Assembly (NCBI GenBank): GCA_902790215.1
Contig: CADAQX010000022.1
Location: forward strand, 1 to 64,000
Origin: an uncultured Bacteroidota bacterium
GTDB lineage: Bacteria > Bacteroidota > Bacteroidia > Bacteroidales > P3
DNA length: 64,000 bases
Reading direction: 5' to 3'
The notes beneath the pieces are model-generated. The model was not told where the DNA came from. It saw only the letters and a list, made by a program, of their open reading frames with translations, and did not search any database. Position numbers and translations under genes: made by a program. Shown here one piece after another: positions 27,335-36,400 of the stretch. Position 1 is the first letter of the stretch, and each line of letters opens with the position of its first letter.

Positions 27335-28939
27335 TTAGTTGTTATAATGGTAGTCGACGATGTCGATGCGGCGCGCATGGGCGGCATCGAGACTGTAGAT
27401 AGACTTGAGGCTCTTGGGATTGCGCAAAGGGTCGGAGGGCGCAACCGTATTGGTGTCGGCGGCTCCGTGTGCGGTGGTGGCCAGCTTGAGGCTGCCGTTG
27501 TTGATAAAGGGCAGCAAGGCCTGGTCGTTCCAGCGCAGGAGCTGGTTGCGGAAGCTGTCGATGCGGCGTTTGGACAGATTGACGTTGTAGAGGCTTTCGA
27601 AGAGGGGGCTGGCATAGCCGTCGACGGTGACGGTCACCTTGCGCCCGGCCTTGAGGTCCTGATAGAGGAACTCCAGGAACTGCATGAGGTCGTTGTAGCC
27701 CTTCCGCAGCTCGTAGTCGAAGAAGATGTCGACGGCGCCTTGAATCGAATCCCATTTGCGGCGGTCGACGGGACTGGGCTGGGCGCCCTTGTATTCGTCG
27801 CGCATCTGGTAGTAGCGGTGGTATGTGGCGGCATAGTCAAGACGTGTGGTAGTGTCGAGGGTGCACGGGGTGGGTTCGTCGTTGTGGAAATAGAGACTGA
27901 GGGGCAGCAGGTCGAGGGGGCTGTGGGAGGCTGGAAGTTGCGGCACGGCGGGTTTAACGCCTTCGGGACGTACAAGCCTGCGCCACCTGAAGAGGTCGTG
28001 GCAGCAGTTGCTGTCGCTTATATAAAGGGAGCCAGGCCGGTTGGAGGAGAGGAATCCGCAGGCGGTGACTATCTCGGTGGTGTCGGCACGCTCCTGCACG
28101 CAGCGGCAGCGGCAGGGCTGCACGGTGAAAAAGAGGTCGTCGAACCGGGTGTTGACCTCGTTGCCGAGGGTGCGCGGCAGCTGCCAGCTGTTGCGCCAGC
28201 CTTCGGTGCAGTAGATGTCGAAACCGCCCAGTCCGCCAGCCCGGTTGCTGGAGAAGTAGAGGCAGCCTTCGTCGTTGGAATAGAAGGGGGTGATGTCGTT
28301 GCTGTCACTGTTGACAGGGGCACCGAGGTTGGTGCAGTTGCCGGGCTTGCCGTCGTCGATGATGATGGTGTACCAGATGTCCATGCCCCCGAGGCCGCCG
28401 GGACGGTCGGATGAGAAATAGAGGATGGTCTTGCCGTCGGGCAGGTATCCCACAGAGGGATGGGTGCTGTTGTATTGCGCCAGATTGACATCTCCGCCCA
28501 GCAGCACGGGCTTGCGCCAGCGCTTGTTGACGCGCTTGGTGTAGTAAATTTGGCTCAGGCTGTTGTTGCCCGCGTCGCTGCGGGTGAAGTAGATGATGTC
28601 GTTTTTGGCATCGAAAGCCACGTTGGCACTGTTCATTCCGTTGGCGTTGAGCCCCCATTGAGAGAGGGTGCTGGGTCCCAGAGTGCCGTCGGCAGCCACG
28701 GGTGCGTGGAAGATTTTGGTGATGATGGGGTTGAAGTCGATGAGATAGAGCTGGCTGGTTTCCTGGTTCTCCATGGTGGTGTAGAACAGCAGGCTGTCGT
28801 CGATGAGCACGGCTCCCGTCTCGCTGCCAGTGGTGTTGATGGGCACAGGGACGTGGGTCACCTCGTAGCGCGTCTGGGCCTGTACGACGGCGGCAGAAAG
28901 CAGGCTGCAGAGAAGTAATATCTTGATTGTTTTCAGCAT
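27335..28939 (-). CDS. PD40/OmpA-family T9SS-associated protein
   Basis: After a signal peptide (1-21) the protein has WD40-like PD40 repeats with the typical ILYFSSDRPGGLGGMDIWY and LYFSSNRAGGLGGFDIY motifs. A Cys-rich insert and a C-terminal OmpA-like peptidoglycan-binding domain follow (VTVDGYASPLFES, LSKRRIDSFRNQL). Such proteins are typically encoded with PorP/SprF and act in type IX secretion or surface anchoring between the outer membrane and the peptidoglycan. It follows the porP-like gene by 33 bases, in keeping with that pairing. Confidence 0.88.
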   Translation of the reverse strand: MLKTIKILLLCSLLSAAVVQAQTRYEVTHVPVPINTTGSETGAVLIDDSLLFYTTMENQETSQLYLIDFNPIITKIFHAPVAADGTLGPSTLSQWGLNANGMNSANVAFDAKNDIIYFTRSDAGNNSLSQIYYTKRVNKRWRKPVLLGGDVNLAQYNSTHPSVGYLPDGKTILYFSSDRPGGLGGMDIWYTIIIDDGKPGNCTNLGAPVNSDSNDITPFYSNDEGCLYFSSNRAGGLGGFDIYCTEGWRNSWQLPRTLGNEVNTRFDDLFFTVQPCRCRCVQERADTTEIVTACGFLSSNRPGSLYISDSNCCHDLFRWRRLVRPEGVKPAVPQLPASHSPLDLLPLSLYFHNDEPTPCTLDTTTRLDYAATYHRYYQMRDEYKGAQPSPVDRRKWDSIQGAVDIFFDYELRKGYNDLMQFLEFLYQDLKAGRKVTVTVDGYASPLFESLYNVNLSKRRIDSFRNQLLRWNDQALLPFINNGSLKLATTAHGAADTNTVAPSDPLRNPKSLKSIYSLDAAHARRIDIVDYHYNN

Positions 28940-28972
28940 GGGAATATGGATTAAAGGATACTGATGGGTTCG

Positions 28973-29947
28973 TTAATATACGGGGCATTTGATGGCCTTG
29001 GTCTTGCGCGAGCCCTGGTTGAGGCGGTAGACCACCCCGGCCTCGATGGCGCCGAAAGAGCCGCTGGCCACCGAAAGCCCGGAGATGTTGGCATCGTAGC
29101 AGAATGTGAACAGAAAAGCGTTGAACTCGACCATGAGGCTGGCAATGACAGCATCGAGATGACGCATGGCCACCCCGGCTCGGAGGCTTACCTGCCGTGC
29201 GCCGCCCTCTTCGATATACCATTTGAGGTCGGCACCATAGATCCACTCGCGGTGACGGCCCTGGAATTGGCATAGAAACACCGGCAGCACGGAGACGGCA
29301 TTCCAGTAGCGGTATTCGGCACGGGCAAAGAGACTGAAGCGACGGTGCAGGAAGACACTGTCGAGCTGCATGTAGGAGATGTTGGGACGGTTGATATTGC
29401 GGACAGAGAAGCCCACCTTTGTGTGGAAGTCGCCCGTGGGCTGCCAGTACCATGCCACGCCGGCGGCAAGGAGCGGATAGCCCACCTGCTGCGTGGCAAA
29501 GGTCTCCGAGGGGTCCTGCGGCGCGGCTTGCGAGGGGTCGTAGCCACTCTGCGCATAGCCGCCTTCCACGCCGAAGGATAGATAGCTGGTGGCAGCACGG
29601 TTGACAGCGCGATAGTATGCCAGGGAGAGATGGCCGGAGGTGGTGCCGTAGTGCAACGTTCCGGCATGGTCGTTGAAAAGGCTCACCCCGGCACTGAGGC
29701 CGCTGTTCATATTACGGCTGCGCCACAATGCCACCTCGCCGGAGAAAGCGAAGGTCTGGTAAGGGATGCTGACCGTGGCCCACTGGTTGCGATAGAGCAT
29801 GCCGAAACGTCCCGCCCCCTGATAGAAACCGGCGTAGGCGGGGTTGAGCAGCATCGGGTCGGCATCGACCTGGGAGAAGTGAATGTCCTGCCCCTGGACG
29901 GCAAAGGCCATGACAAGCATCATCGATATGGCGGCAAGACGTTTCAC
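28973..29947 (-). CDS. PorP/SprF-type outer-membrane protein
   Basis: The 324-residue protein has a signal peptide and the PorP/SprF opening QDIHFSQVDADPMLLNPAYAG, then beta-barrel strands with conserved blocks (FGMLYRNQW, LSFGVEGGYAQSGYD, RPNISYMQLDSVF). PorP is part of the T9SS outer-membrane machinery, and SprF-like paralogues serve single cargos of the type B sorting class. The neighbouring PD40-OmpA gene is the usual partner. Since no large type B cargo (gliding adhesin) is next door, which cargo it serves is unknown. It starts 45 bases after tsaD. Confidence 0.9.
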   Translation of the reverse strand: MKRLAAISMMLVMAFAVQGQDIHFSQVDADPMLLNPAYAGFYQGAGRFGMLYRNQWATVSIPYQTFAFSGEVALWRSRNMNSGLSAGVSLFNDHAGTLHYGTTSGHLSLAYYRAVNRAATSYLSFGVEGGYAQSGYDPSQAAPQDPSETFATQQVGYPLLAAGVAWYWQPTGDFHTKVGFSVRNINRPNISYMQLDSVFLHRRFSLFARAEYRYWNAVSVLPVFLCQFQGRHREWIYGADLKWYIEEGGARQVSLRAGVAMRHLDAVIASLMVEFNAFLFTFCYDANISGLSVASGSFGAIEAGVVYRLNQGSRKTKAIKCPVY

Positions 29948-29992
29948 TGTGGTTGGATTATGAGTGTTAGTAATTGAACTTCTTTATGAATG

Positions 29993-31003
29993 CTATCGGG
30001 CGTAGGGCGGCAGGGAGATGTCGGCAAAGTCCTGCCTGAGATATTTGAAGTATCCGGCAATGCCCACCATGGCGGCATTGTCGGTGCAGAACTGGAACGG
30101 CGGGATGAAGACCTGCAGACGGCGCCGCTGCCCCAGGCGCTGGACTTCGCTGCGCAGAAGGCTGTTGGCAGAAACACCGCCGGCTATGGCCACCTGCTTG
30201 ACACGAGTCTCTTTGACGGCCTTCTCGAGCTTCTTGATCAGGAATCCGATGATGCACTGCTGTATGGAGGCACAGAGGTCGGCTTTGTGGTTCTCTATAA
30301 ATGCAGGGTCTTCGGCCAGCCGGTCGCGCAGGAAATAGAGGAAAGAGGTTTTGATTCCGCTGAAGCTGTAGTCGTTGCCGGGTATGACTGGGGTGGCGAA
30401 ATGGAAGGCGTCGGGGTTGCCTTCCTTGGCCAGCCGGTCTATCACCGGGCCGCCAGGGTAGCCGAGGTCCATGATTTTGGCTGCCTTGTCAATGGCCTCG
30501 CCTGCGGCATCGTCGATAGTCTGCCCCAGCACCTCGATGTCGAAATGACTGCGGAGGAGGAGAATCTGTGTGTGTCCGCCAGAGACCAGCAGACAGATAA
30601 ACGGGAACTGCGGGACGGGGCTGTCGTCGCTTTCTTTGATGAAATGAGACAGGACATGCGCCTGGAGGTGGTTCACCTCGATAAGGGGAATGGAGAGTGC
30701 CTGGGCAAAGCTTTTGGCAAAGGAGACACCCACCATGAGAGAACCGAGCAGTCCCGGCCCACGGGTGAAGGCCACAGCATTGATTTGCGACTTGTCAACC
30801 CCGGCATTGCGTATGGCGGCATCCACTACCGGCACGATGTTCTGCTGGTGGGCGCGCGAAGCCAGCTCGGGAACCACACCGCCGTACTGTTCATGCACCT
30901 TCTGCGAGGCAATGACGTTGGACAGGATGCGGTCGCCCCGCAGGAGGGCTGCGGAGGTATCGTCGCATGACGACTCGATGGCGAGTATTAGGGGTGTATC
31001 CAT
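29993..31003 (-). CDS. tsaD: tRNA threonylcarbamoyladenosine synthase TsaD
   Basis: TsaD transfers the threonylcarbamoyl group to A37 of tRNAs that read ANN codons, working with TsaB and TsaE. The protein has the metal-binding His112 and His116 in VNHLQAHV, the ESSCDDTS start, the TRGPGLLGSL block and the CTDNAAM segment near the C-terminus. At 336 residues it is complete. In other Bacteroidota tsaD often lies head to head with the tamB gene; here about 2.4 kb of other genes lie between them. Confidence 0.97.
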   Translation of the reverse strand: MDTPLILAIESSCDDTSAALLRGDRILSNVIASQKVHEQYGGVVPELASRAHQQNIVPVVDAAIRNAGVDKSQINAVAFTRGPGLLGSLMVGVSFAKSFAQALSIPLIEVNHLQAHVLSHFIKESDDSPVPQFPFICLLVSGGHTQILLLRSHFDIEVLGQTIDDAAGEAIDKAAKIMDLGYPGGPVIDRLAKEGNPDAFHFATPVIPGNDYSFSGIKTSFLYFLRDRLAEDPAFIENHKADLCASIQQCIIGFLIKKLEKAVKETRVKQVAIAGGVSANSLLRSEVQRLGQRRRLQVFIPPFQFCTDNAAMVGIAGYFKYLRQDFADISLPPYAR

Positions 31004-31043
31004 TTTTGTTATGTTACTGTCACGTAGGCTGGGGCTTTTTGCT

Positions 31044-31078
31044 GCAAAGGATGCTCCTGAAAGCGGAGCATCCTTTGC
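31044..31078. repeat. Perfect 14-bp inverted repeat upstream of tsaD
   Basis: GCAAAGGATGCTCC (31044-31057) pairs perfectly with GGAGCATCCTTTGC (31065-31078) around a 7-base loop. It lies between the 3' end of the FISUMP-like gene and the start of tsaD, both leftward. No T-tract follows on either strand, so it may be a weak terminator or an RNA stability element. Confidence 0.75.
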
Positions 31079-31125
31079 GCTACAATTACGCGGAAGCGAC
31101 TATGCCCCCTTGTTTATCTATTTGT

Positions 31126-32796
31126 TTATTGCTGCGATGAAGTTATAACTTTAACCGGACGGACGGAAAGACCATCGTTAAAATTCTTTTGACTAAGGGT
31201 TTCGCCATTAAAATCTTGATGAGAGAAATAAAGATAATTCATGGCATTCCAATTATTCCACCTTGTCGTTGACCAATAGTATCCCTGGGAACCCACAAAC
31301 ACCAAAAAGGGTTTTTGCGATTGAATACCACGGTAACCGGCAGCAGGGAGAAAAACAGCTCCCGCAGCCTCCATCTTTGCCCACTGGGCAAGAGTATAAT
31401 TGTTCGGACCCCATACATTCTGTTCATCAGAAAACGCAGCAGTAAAATTACAATCTTCTGGCTTTGTCCAGTCATCTGGCAAAAGAATCATTCCACCCAC
31501 TCCATTAACAGATCCTGCCCCACGTTTACCTGCCCGATTAATAAGATAAGTCCATTCAGCACCTGTTAGAGTGCGCCATACACCAGGCTGGTTTCCTCCA
31601 TTGCTAATGGCATTATACACGGCCCAGTCTGCATTCGCATATGAACCCGTTAAATTATTGTTCAATACAGGCTCTCCATTGGGATTAATGGGATTATATC
31701 CACCCCCAGTTCCCAGGTCATTGTAGTGATAAGGTTGATACAATGACGCACCACTTTCGCTCCAGCCACTGGTGCCCCAGCCGAAGAGGTCTATCCAGCC
31801 AGTGTATGTGGCGCTGATATTCAGGTTTCCTTCTCCAATATAGTCATACTGGTTGGGGGCAAAACGCCAGGTACCAGGTGCTGTTCCATCTGCAACAGCG
31901 TGAGTACCCACGGTAGTGTATTGCATGTTGCCGGAAGAGAAACGGACTTTAACATTTTCAGCGATAGAGAAAAGACCCGGCAGTTCACCTGCAACAGAGC
32001 TGAAGTCAAGGTTGTTACTATTCAGGGTGAGGGGGGTAATCTTACCGCGCTCTACGATGAAAGTGGTACCAGCATTCAAGGTCTTGGTGCAGACATGCCC
32101 ATCATTGGAGTAAATCCTTATTCTCATGAATTTAAACTCGTTGGCTGGGACATACATATAAAAACTCTTCTGAGAAGAGATGCTCTGCGGCGTGCTGCAA
32201 GTCAGGGTGACGCTGTTGCTGCCGCTGGTGCTGCCGGTCAGTGAAAGGCCGTCGTTGTTGCTGATGGTGAAAGTGCCTGTCAGCTGTTTGTCGGTAGTCA
32301 CCTCGATAGAGGAAACCGAGACGCCCGGTTCCTGCAACTTGAAACAGATGACACCGCAGAGGTTGTCGAACTCCAACGACGGCTCAGCGGTACGGGATTC
32401 GGCATACATGGGGAATTCCGTCAGGGAGCCGTCAGTGGTCCGCTGGTCAAGAGGGAGCACCAAATGACCTGCGTTGTCGCCAGCGGAGGCCGGATAGATG
32501 GCACGGTAGGTAGAGTTCTCAACGACGTTTCCGTATACGAGGTCAAAGGGGGAAGTCTTGGCAGGGTCGGTTGACTCATACACACCGATATTCTTTGACG
32601 CATCATACACCTTGATTCGGTCGCCGGGAACCCAGTAGAGGTTCAGGCCGTCGAGGACGGTCTTGGAGTTGCCGGAGATATTGGCAATGGTGGCCTCGAA
32701 ACGGGTCACCACCGTCTCGTCCTTCTGACAGGAGGAGAACATCGTAAGTGCCGCAAACGACATTACGGCAAAAGCAAAGGATAAATTCTTTTTCAT
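31126..32796 (-). CDS. FISUMP-like / fimbrillin-like surface lipoprotein
   Basis: The start at 32796 (MKKNLSF) gives a lipoprotein signal with the lipobox Cys23 (FSSCQKD). The N-terminal 260 residues resemble the fimbrillin-like beta-domain of Bacteroidales surface proteins (VPGDRIKVYDAS, YRAIYPAS). The C-terminal part resembles FISUMP-type domains: GYYWSTTRWN, then GLSVRPVKV near the end. It is probably exported to the outer surface; its binding target is unknown. It is encoded 48 bases after a 59-residue peptide gene. The 3' half has a lower GC content than the 5' half and the neighbouring tsaD. Confidence 0.8.
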   Translation of the reverse strand: MKKNLSFAFAVMSFAALTMFSSCQKDETVVTRFEATIANISGNSKTVLDGLNLYWVPGDRIKVYDASKNIGVYESTDPAKTSPFDLVYGNVVENSTYRAIYPASAGDNAGHLVLPLDQRTTDGSLTEFPMYAESRTAEPSLEFDNLCGVICFKLQEPGVSVSSIEVTTDKQLTGTFTISNNDGLSLTGSTSGSNSVTLTCSTPQSISSQKSFYMYVPANEFKFMRIRIYSNDGHVCTKTLNAGTTFIVERGKITPLTLNSNNLDFSSVAGELPGLFSIAENVKVRFSSGNMQYTTVGTHAVADGTAPGTWRFAPNQYDYIGEGNLNISATYTGWIDLFGWGTSGWSESGASLYQPYHYNDLGTGGGYNPINPNGEPVLNNNLTGSYANADWAVYNAISNGGNQPGVWRTLTGAEWTYLINRAGKRGAGSVNGVGGMILLPDDWTKPEDCNFTAAFSDEQNVWGPNNYTLAQWAKMEAAGAVFLPAAGYRGIQSQKPFLVFVGSQGYYWSTTRWNNWNAMNYLYFSHQDFNGETLSQKNFNDGLSVRPVKVITSSQQ

Positions 32797-32844
32797 AACG
32801 TGCATTTAAACTTACTTGTTTTTACTACCCTTATACACAAAGGA

Positions 32845-33024
32845 TCAGGTGAACGACTCTCCGTTATAGCCATGTCCACTGTTTTGCAGGCTGCCAGCCT
32901 GTCTGCGGGGGTCATCCGAGGGCGTGGGGTCTAAGGACTGACCACTGTTCGTGAAACCTTTCTCTACGCGGGCAAAAAGCAATTCAATTGCCGGGGTCAC
33001 GTAAATGCTCTTGTTGTTTACCAT
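32845..33024 (-). CDS. 59-residue conserved-type peptide upstream of lipoprotein
   Basis: This short reading frame starts at ATG 33024 (MVNNKSIYVTPAIELLF) and ends with TGA at 32845. It has no signal peptide, begins with a (Y)VTPxIE-like segment and ends in a Gly/Asn/Ser/Pro-rich polar tail. Short proteins of this style (opening with a P-x-[IV]-E segment) occur beside surface-protein genes in Bacteroidales and usually have no assigned function. Its place 48 bases before the FISUMP-like gene, on the same strand and behind a shared promoter, suggests one transcript. The call rests on start, length and position only. Confidence 0.6.
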   Translation of the reverse strand: MVNNKSIYVTPAIELLFARVEKGFTNSGQSLDPTPSDDPRRQAGSLQNSGHGYNGESFT

Positions 33025-33440
33025 TGTTTTTTTTTTGTTATTTTTATTGTTTTATTTTGTTTCCGTAAATCTAAAGACAGAACACCATGCGTTTTTTAAC
33101 ACTTCGACAGGACGGAAAGCCATTCCCTCTTCCGGTAAAAAACCGTAAATTCCTTCACAATTCACACACATCCCACACGAAATCCCGTGCAAGTCGACAG
33201 GCCTCAAAACCTGCTGTACATTCAATCCTAACGCATCGTGCAATGTCCGATGAGATTATTTTATTGCGACACAAAGATACACTTTTTTTTCATTATAATG
33301 TCTTTTTTACTAAAAAAACACATTTTTACGCGTACGCTACAGCAACTAAGAAAACCGTTCCTCCGGGCAGTTGAGCCAATTGCAAAAGTTTTTTATTCAT
33401 CCACATAATATTCCCGTGAAAAGTCCGTTATATTAGATTA
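33025..33440. promoter_or_regulatory. Divergent intergenic region with long leftward leader
   Basis: On the minus strand TATCTTTG at 33272-33279 fits the -7 box. It would give a leader of about 240 bases before the 59-residue peptide. The leader's last 45 bases are very A-rich on the transcript (plus-strand T-tracts), a common Bacteroidota translation-start setting. The rightward tamB promoter is not clear; AT-rich DNA with TATAAT-like words lies at 33290-33310. The frame at 33052-33243 starts with TTG and has no supported product. Confidence 0.55.
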
Positions 33441-36400
33441 ATGCATAAAAGGGCGCAATACGTGGTGCGGCGCGTAGTGGGATACACCCTATTGTCGGTG
33501 TATCTGCTTATTGCGGCGCTTAACAGCACTGTGGTACAGTCGTATATCGGTGCTGTTGTGGGTAATTATTTCTCCAAGGAATGGGGTGGAAAGGTGCGCA
33601 TCGGGGCACTCCACGCCAGCCCTATCAGCCACGTGATACTGGATGACATCGAGTTGATTTCGCCCACCAACGACACCATCTACTACGGTGAGCGCATTAC
33701 CTGTCGTTTCAAGCGGTTCCCTTTCCATGGCGACGGGTTGAGCTTCGACCAAGTATCGCTCCGCAATGGACGCTACCACCTCCACACATTCCGCTACCCC
33801 TCGGGAAAGTCGGGCATTAATCTGGACTTTATCATACACTACTTTGCCGAGCGTGCCACCCCTTCGGAAAGCACAGGCGGTGTCTTCACCGTGGAGGTGG
33901 GAGAGCTGCGCCTGCACAATATCGACTACATCCAAGACCTGCCCGAACCAGCCAACCGCCGCACCTATGCCCACGGCGTGGACATTCCGCACATGCGGTT
34001 CTATGACATCTCGGGCTATTTCAGGAATATCCGCGTGGAGAACGACCACGTCAATGTGCGCATCGTGTCGCTCACCACTACCGAAGCCTCGGGGCAGCAC
34101 ATTGTGGACCTCTCCATGGATGCCGAGGTGTCGCCCCACGGCATTCGTGCCACCAACATGGACCTGCAGACCGACGACAGCCGTGTGTTTATGGATGCCC
34201 GGCTCGACTTCGACGGCTGGGACGAGATGGGGGACTATTGCAACACCGTGGTGCACGACGTGGTGCTGAAAGAGGGCACCGAGGTAAACCTGTGCGATGC
34301 CGCCTACTGGGCTCCCACGCTGTGGGGCATAAACTGCAAGGTGCAGGCTCAAGGGCATATCACCGGCCCTGTGGCAAACATGACCGCCAATCAGTTCATC
34401 GCCGCCTTTGGGCAGAACAGCCAGTTGTTTATGGACGCCAACATTGCAGGACTGCCCGACATCAACCACACCACCATCAATGCCGTCATCCACCGTCTTC
34501 ACACCGACTATGACGACCTCGCCTCCGTGCAGCATCCCGAGCCCATCACCATGAAAGCCCCCGACATCATCCGCCGCATGGGTACTATCGACCTCGACGC
34601 CTCGCTGAACGGGAGCCTGAGAAACTGCGAAGCCTTCTTCAATCTCAACAGCCTTATCGGCGACCTGGAGGGTCACGCCAGCCTGCAATACGACACCGTG
34701 CTGCACCAGTATGCCTATCTGGGCGACCTCGACTCACGCTCCATGGGGATACGCTCGCTCATACCCAACGAATGGGTGTCGCGCACCGGTTTTCACCTCT
34801 CGTTCCAAGGAACCGGGCTCGACCCCAACACGATGGAAGCATCGATAGAAGGAAGACTGTATAACACCCAGATAAAGGGCAACGACATAGAGCGCACCAC
34901 CCTCTCGGCAGAGCTGTCGAACCAAGAGCTTGTTGCCGACCTCACGCTCAAGGATTCACTCATCAACCTCGACCTCACCGCCTCCGTGGGCTTAGGCGAG
35001 ACCAAATCCTATTCCGCCGACATCATCCTCGACAATGCACAACTCACCACCCTGCACCTTATCAAGGGCGACACGGCCGTCAGCCTCTCCACTCGCATTG
35101 TGGCCGACCTGCAGGGCAATGACCTGGAGCACCTGACCGGCAGCCTCTCGCTCCACAACACCCAGTGCGACATCGGCTCGCGCCGCATTGCCCTCCGCAA
35201 CGTGCTCCTGCTTGCCGACGAAAACAACGGATTCCACAACCTCTCGCTCAACAGCGACTGGGCTTCGGCCAATATCGGCGGATACTACACCTTCACTGAC
35301 CTGCCTCTGATAGTGAACGATTTCTGCCAGCGGTATATGCCCACCTACTACAACCCCTTCCGCGAAAGCGAACCCACCGACCTCACTCCCCTCTACGACG
35401 ACCGCTTCACCATCGACCTTGTGTGGAACGACATCCACGGCACTTTCTACGACTTCATGCCGCAGCTAAGCATTGCCAACGGAACCACCCTGCGAGGCAA
35501 CTACAACTATGGCGAATCGCTCAAGCTGGTGCTCAAGTCCGACTCGCTCAACCTCGGCAGCATAGCACTGCACGACATCGGGCTCAACGGCAACACGCTG
35601 GGCGAGAACTACCGTCTCCGCATCAAGGCAGGGGCTTTGCGTTCCGGCACCAAATCCATACTGGACAACATCGACCTCAACGCAGCCGTTGGCAGCATTA
35701 TATCCTCCCTGGCACTCAATTGGGACAACAACTCAGGCACCGTCGAAAACGAGGGCGAAATCGAGGTGTTTCTCACCAGCTCTCCCACCGACAACAAAAT
35801 CATGGTGACACGACCCAATTTCTACATCATGGGGCAGCGGTGGAGCCTTGTATGTCCCGAAGGCATACTGCTCAACAACGACCGCCTGCAGGTCGACAAT
35901 CTCAAAGTCTATGGCATGGGACAGGCTGTCACCCTCAAGGCTCTCATTGCCGGCAAAAACGATGACTTGGTGAGCGCCTCTTTCGACGACTTCGCAATAG
36001 GACAGCTCATCCCCCTGCTGATGCCCGGTGCCAACCTTGACCTGAAGGGCACCCTCGACGGCCTGTGCCTTGTGCGCGGGGTCTCGTCCAACCCCCATCT
36101 CGATGCCGACCTCACCGTCAAGGAATGCCTCGTCAACGGCCATCCATTGGGCGACATCGACATCAACTCCGACTATCTGGCCGACCAATCACGGCTGAAC
36201 ATCGACATCCTTGCCACCCTGCGCCAAGGGCTCGCCACCATCAAGCCCATCGAAGCACACGGCTATATCCTTACAGGCCATAAGAAACCCACCCTTAACC
36301 TCGACCTCAGCCTCGACCGGCTGCCCATGCCTGCCGTACAGCCCTTCTTGACAGCCATAGCCTCCGACATACAAGGCACCCTCGGCGGTGCCATCCATGC

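Noticed and set aside
26627-28414. 595-codon plus-strand open frame across FAH and PD40-OmpA genes
   Set aside because: It is antisense to two genes with clear family motifs, has no domain itself, and owes its length to the GC-rich codon pattern of the real genes.
33052-33243. 63-codon minus-strand frame with an RPVEV segment like a FISUMP end
   Set aside because: It starts with TTG, has no signal peptide or conserved start, and lies in the leader between a promoter and the next gene. The similarity is too short to call a gene remnant.
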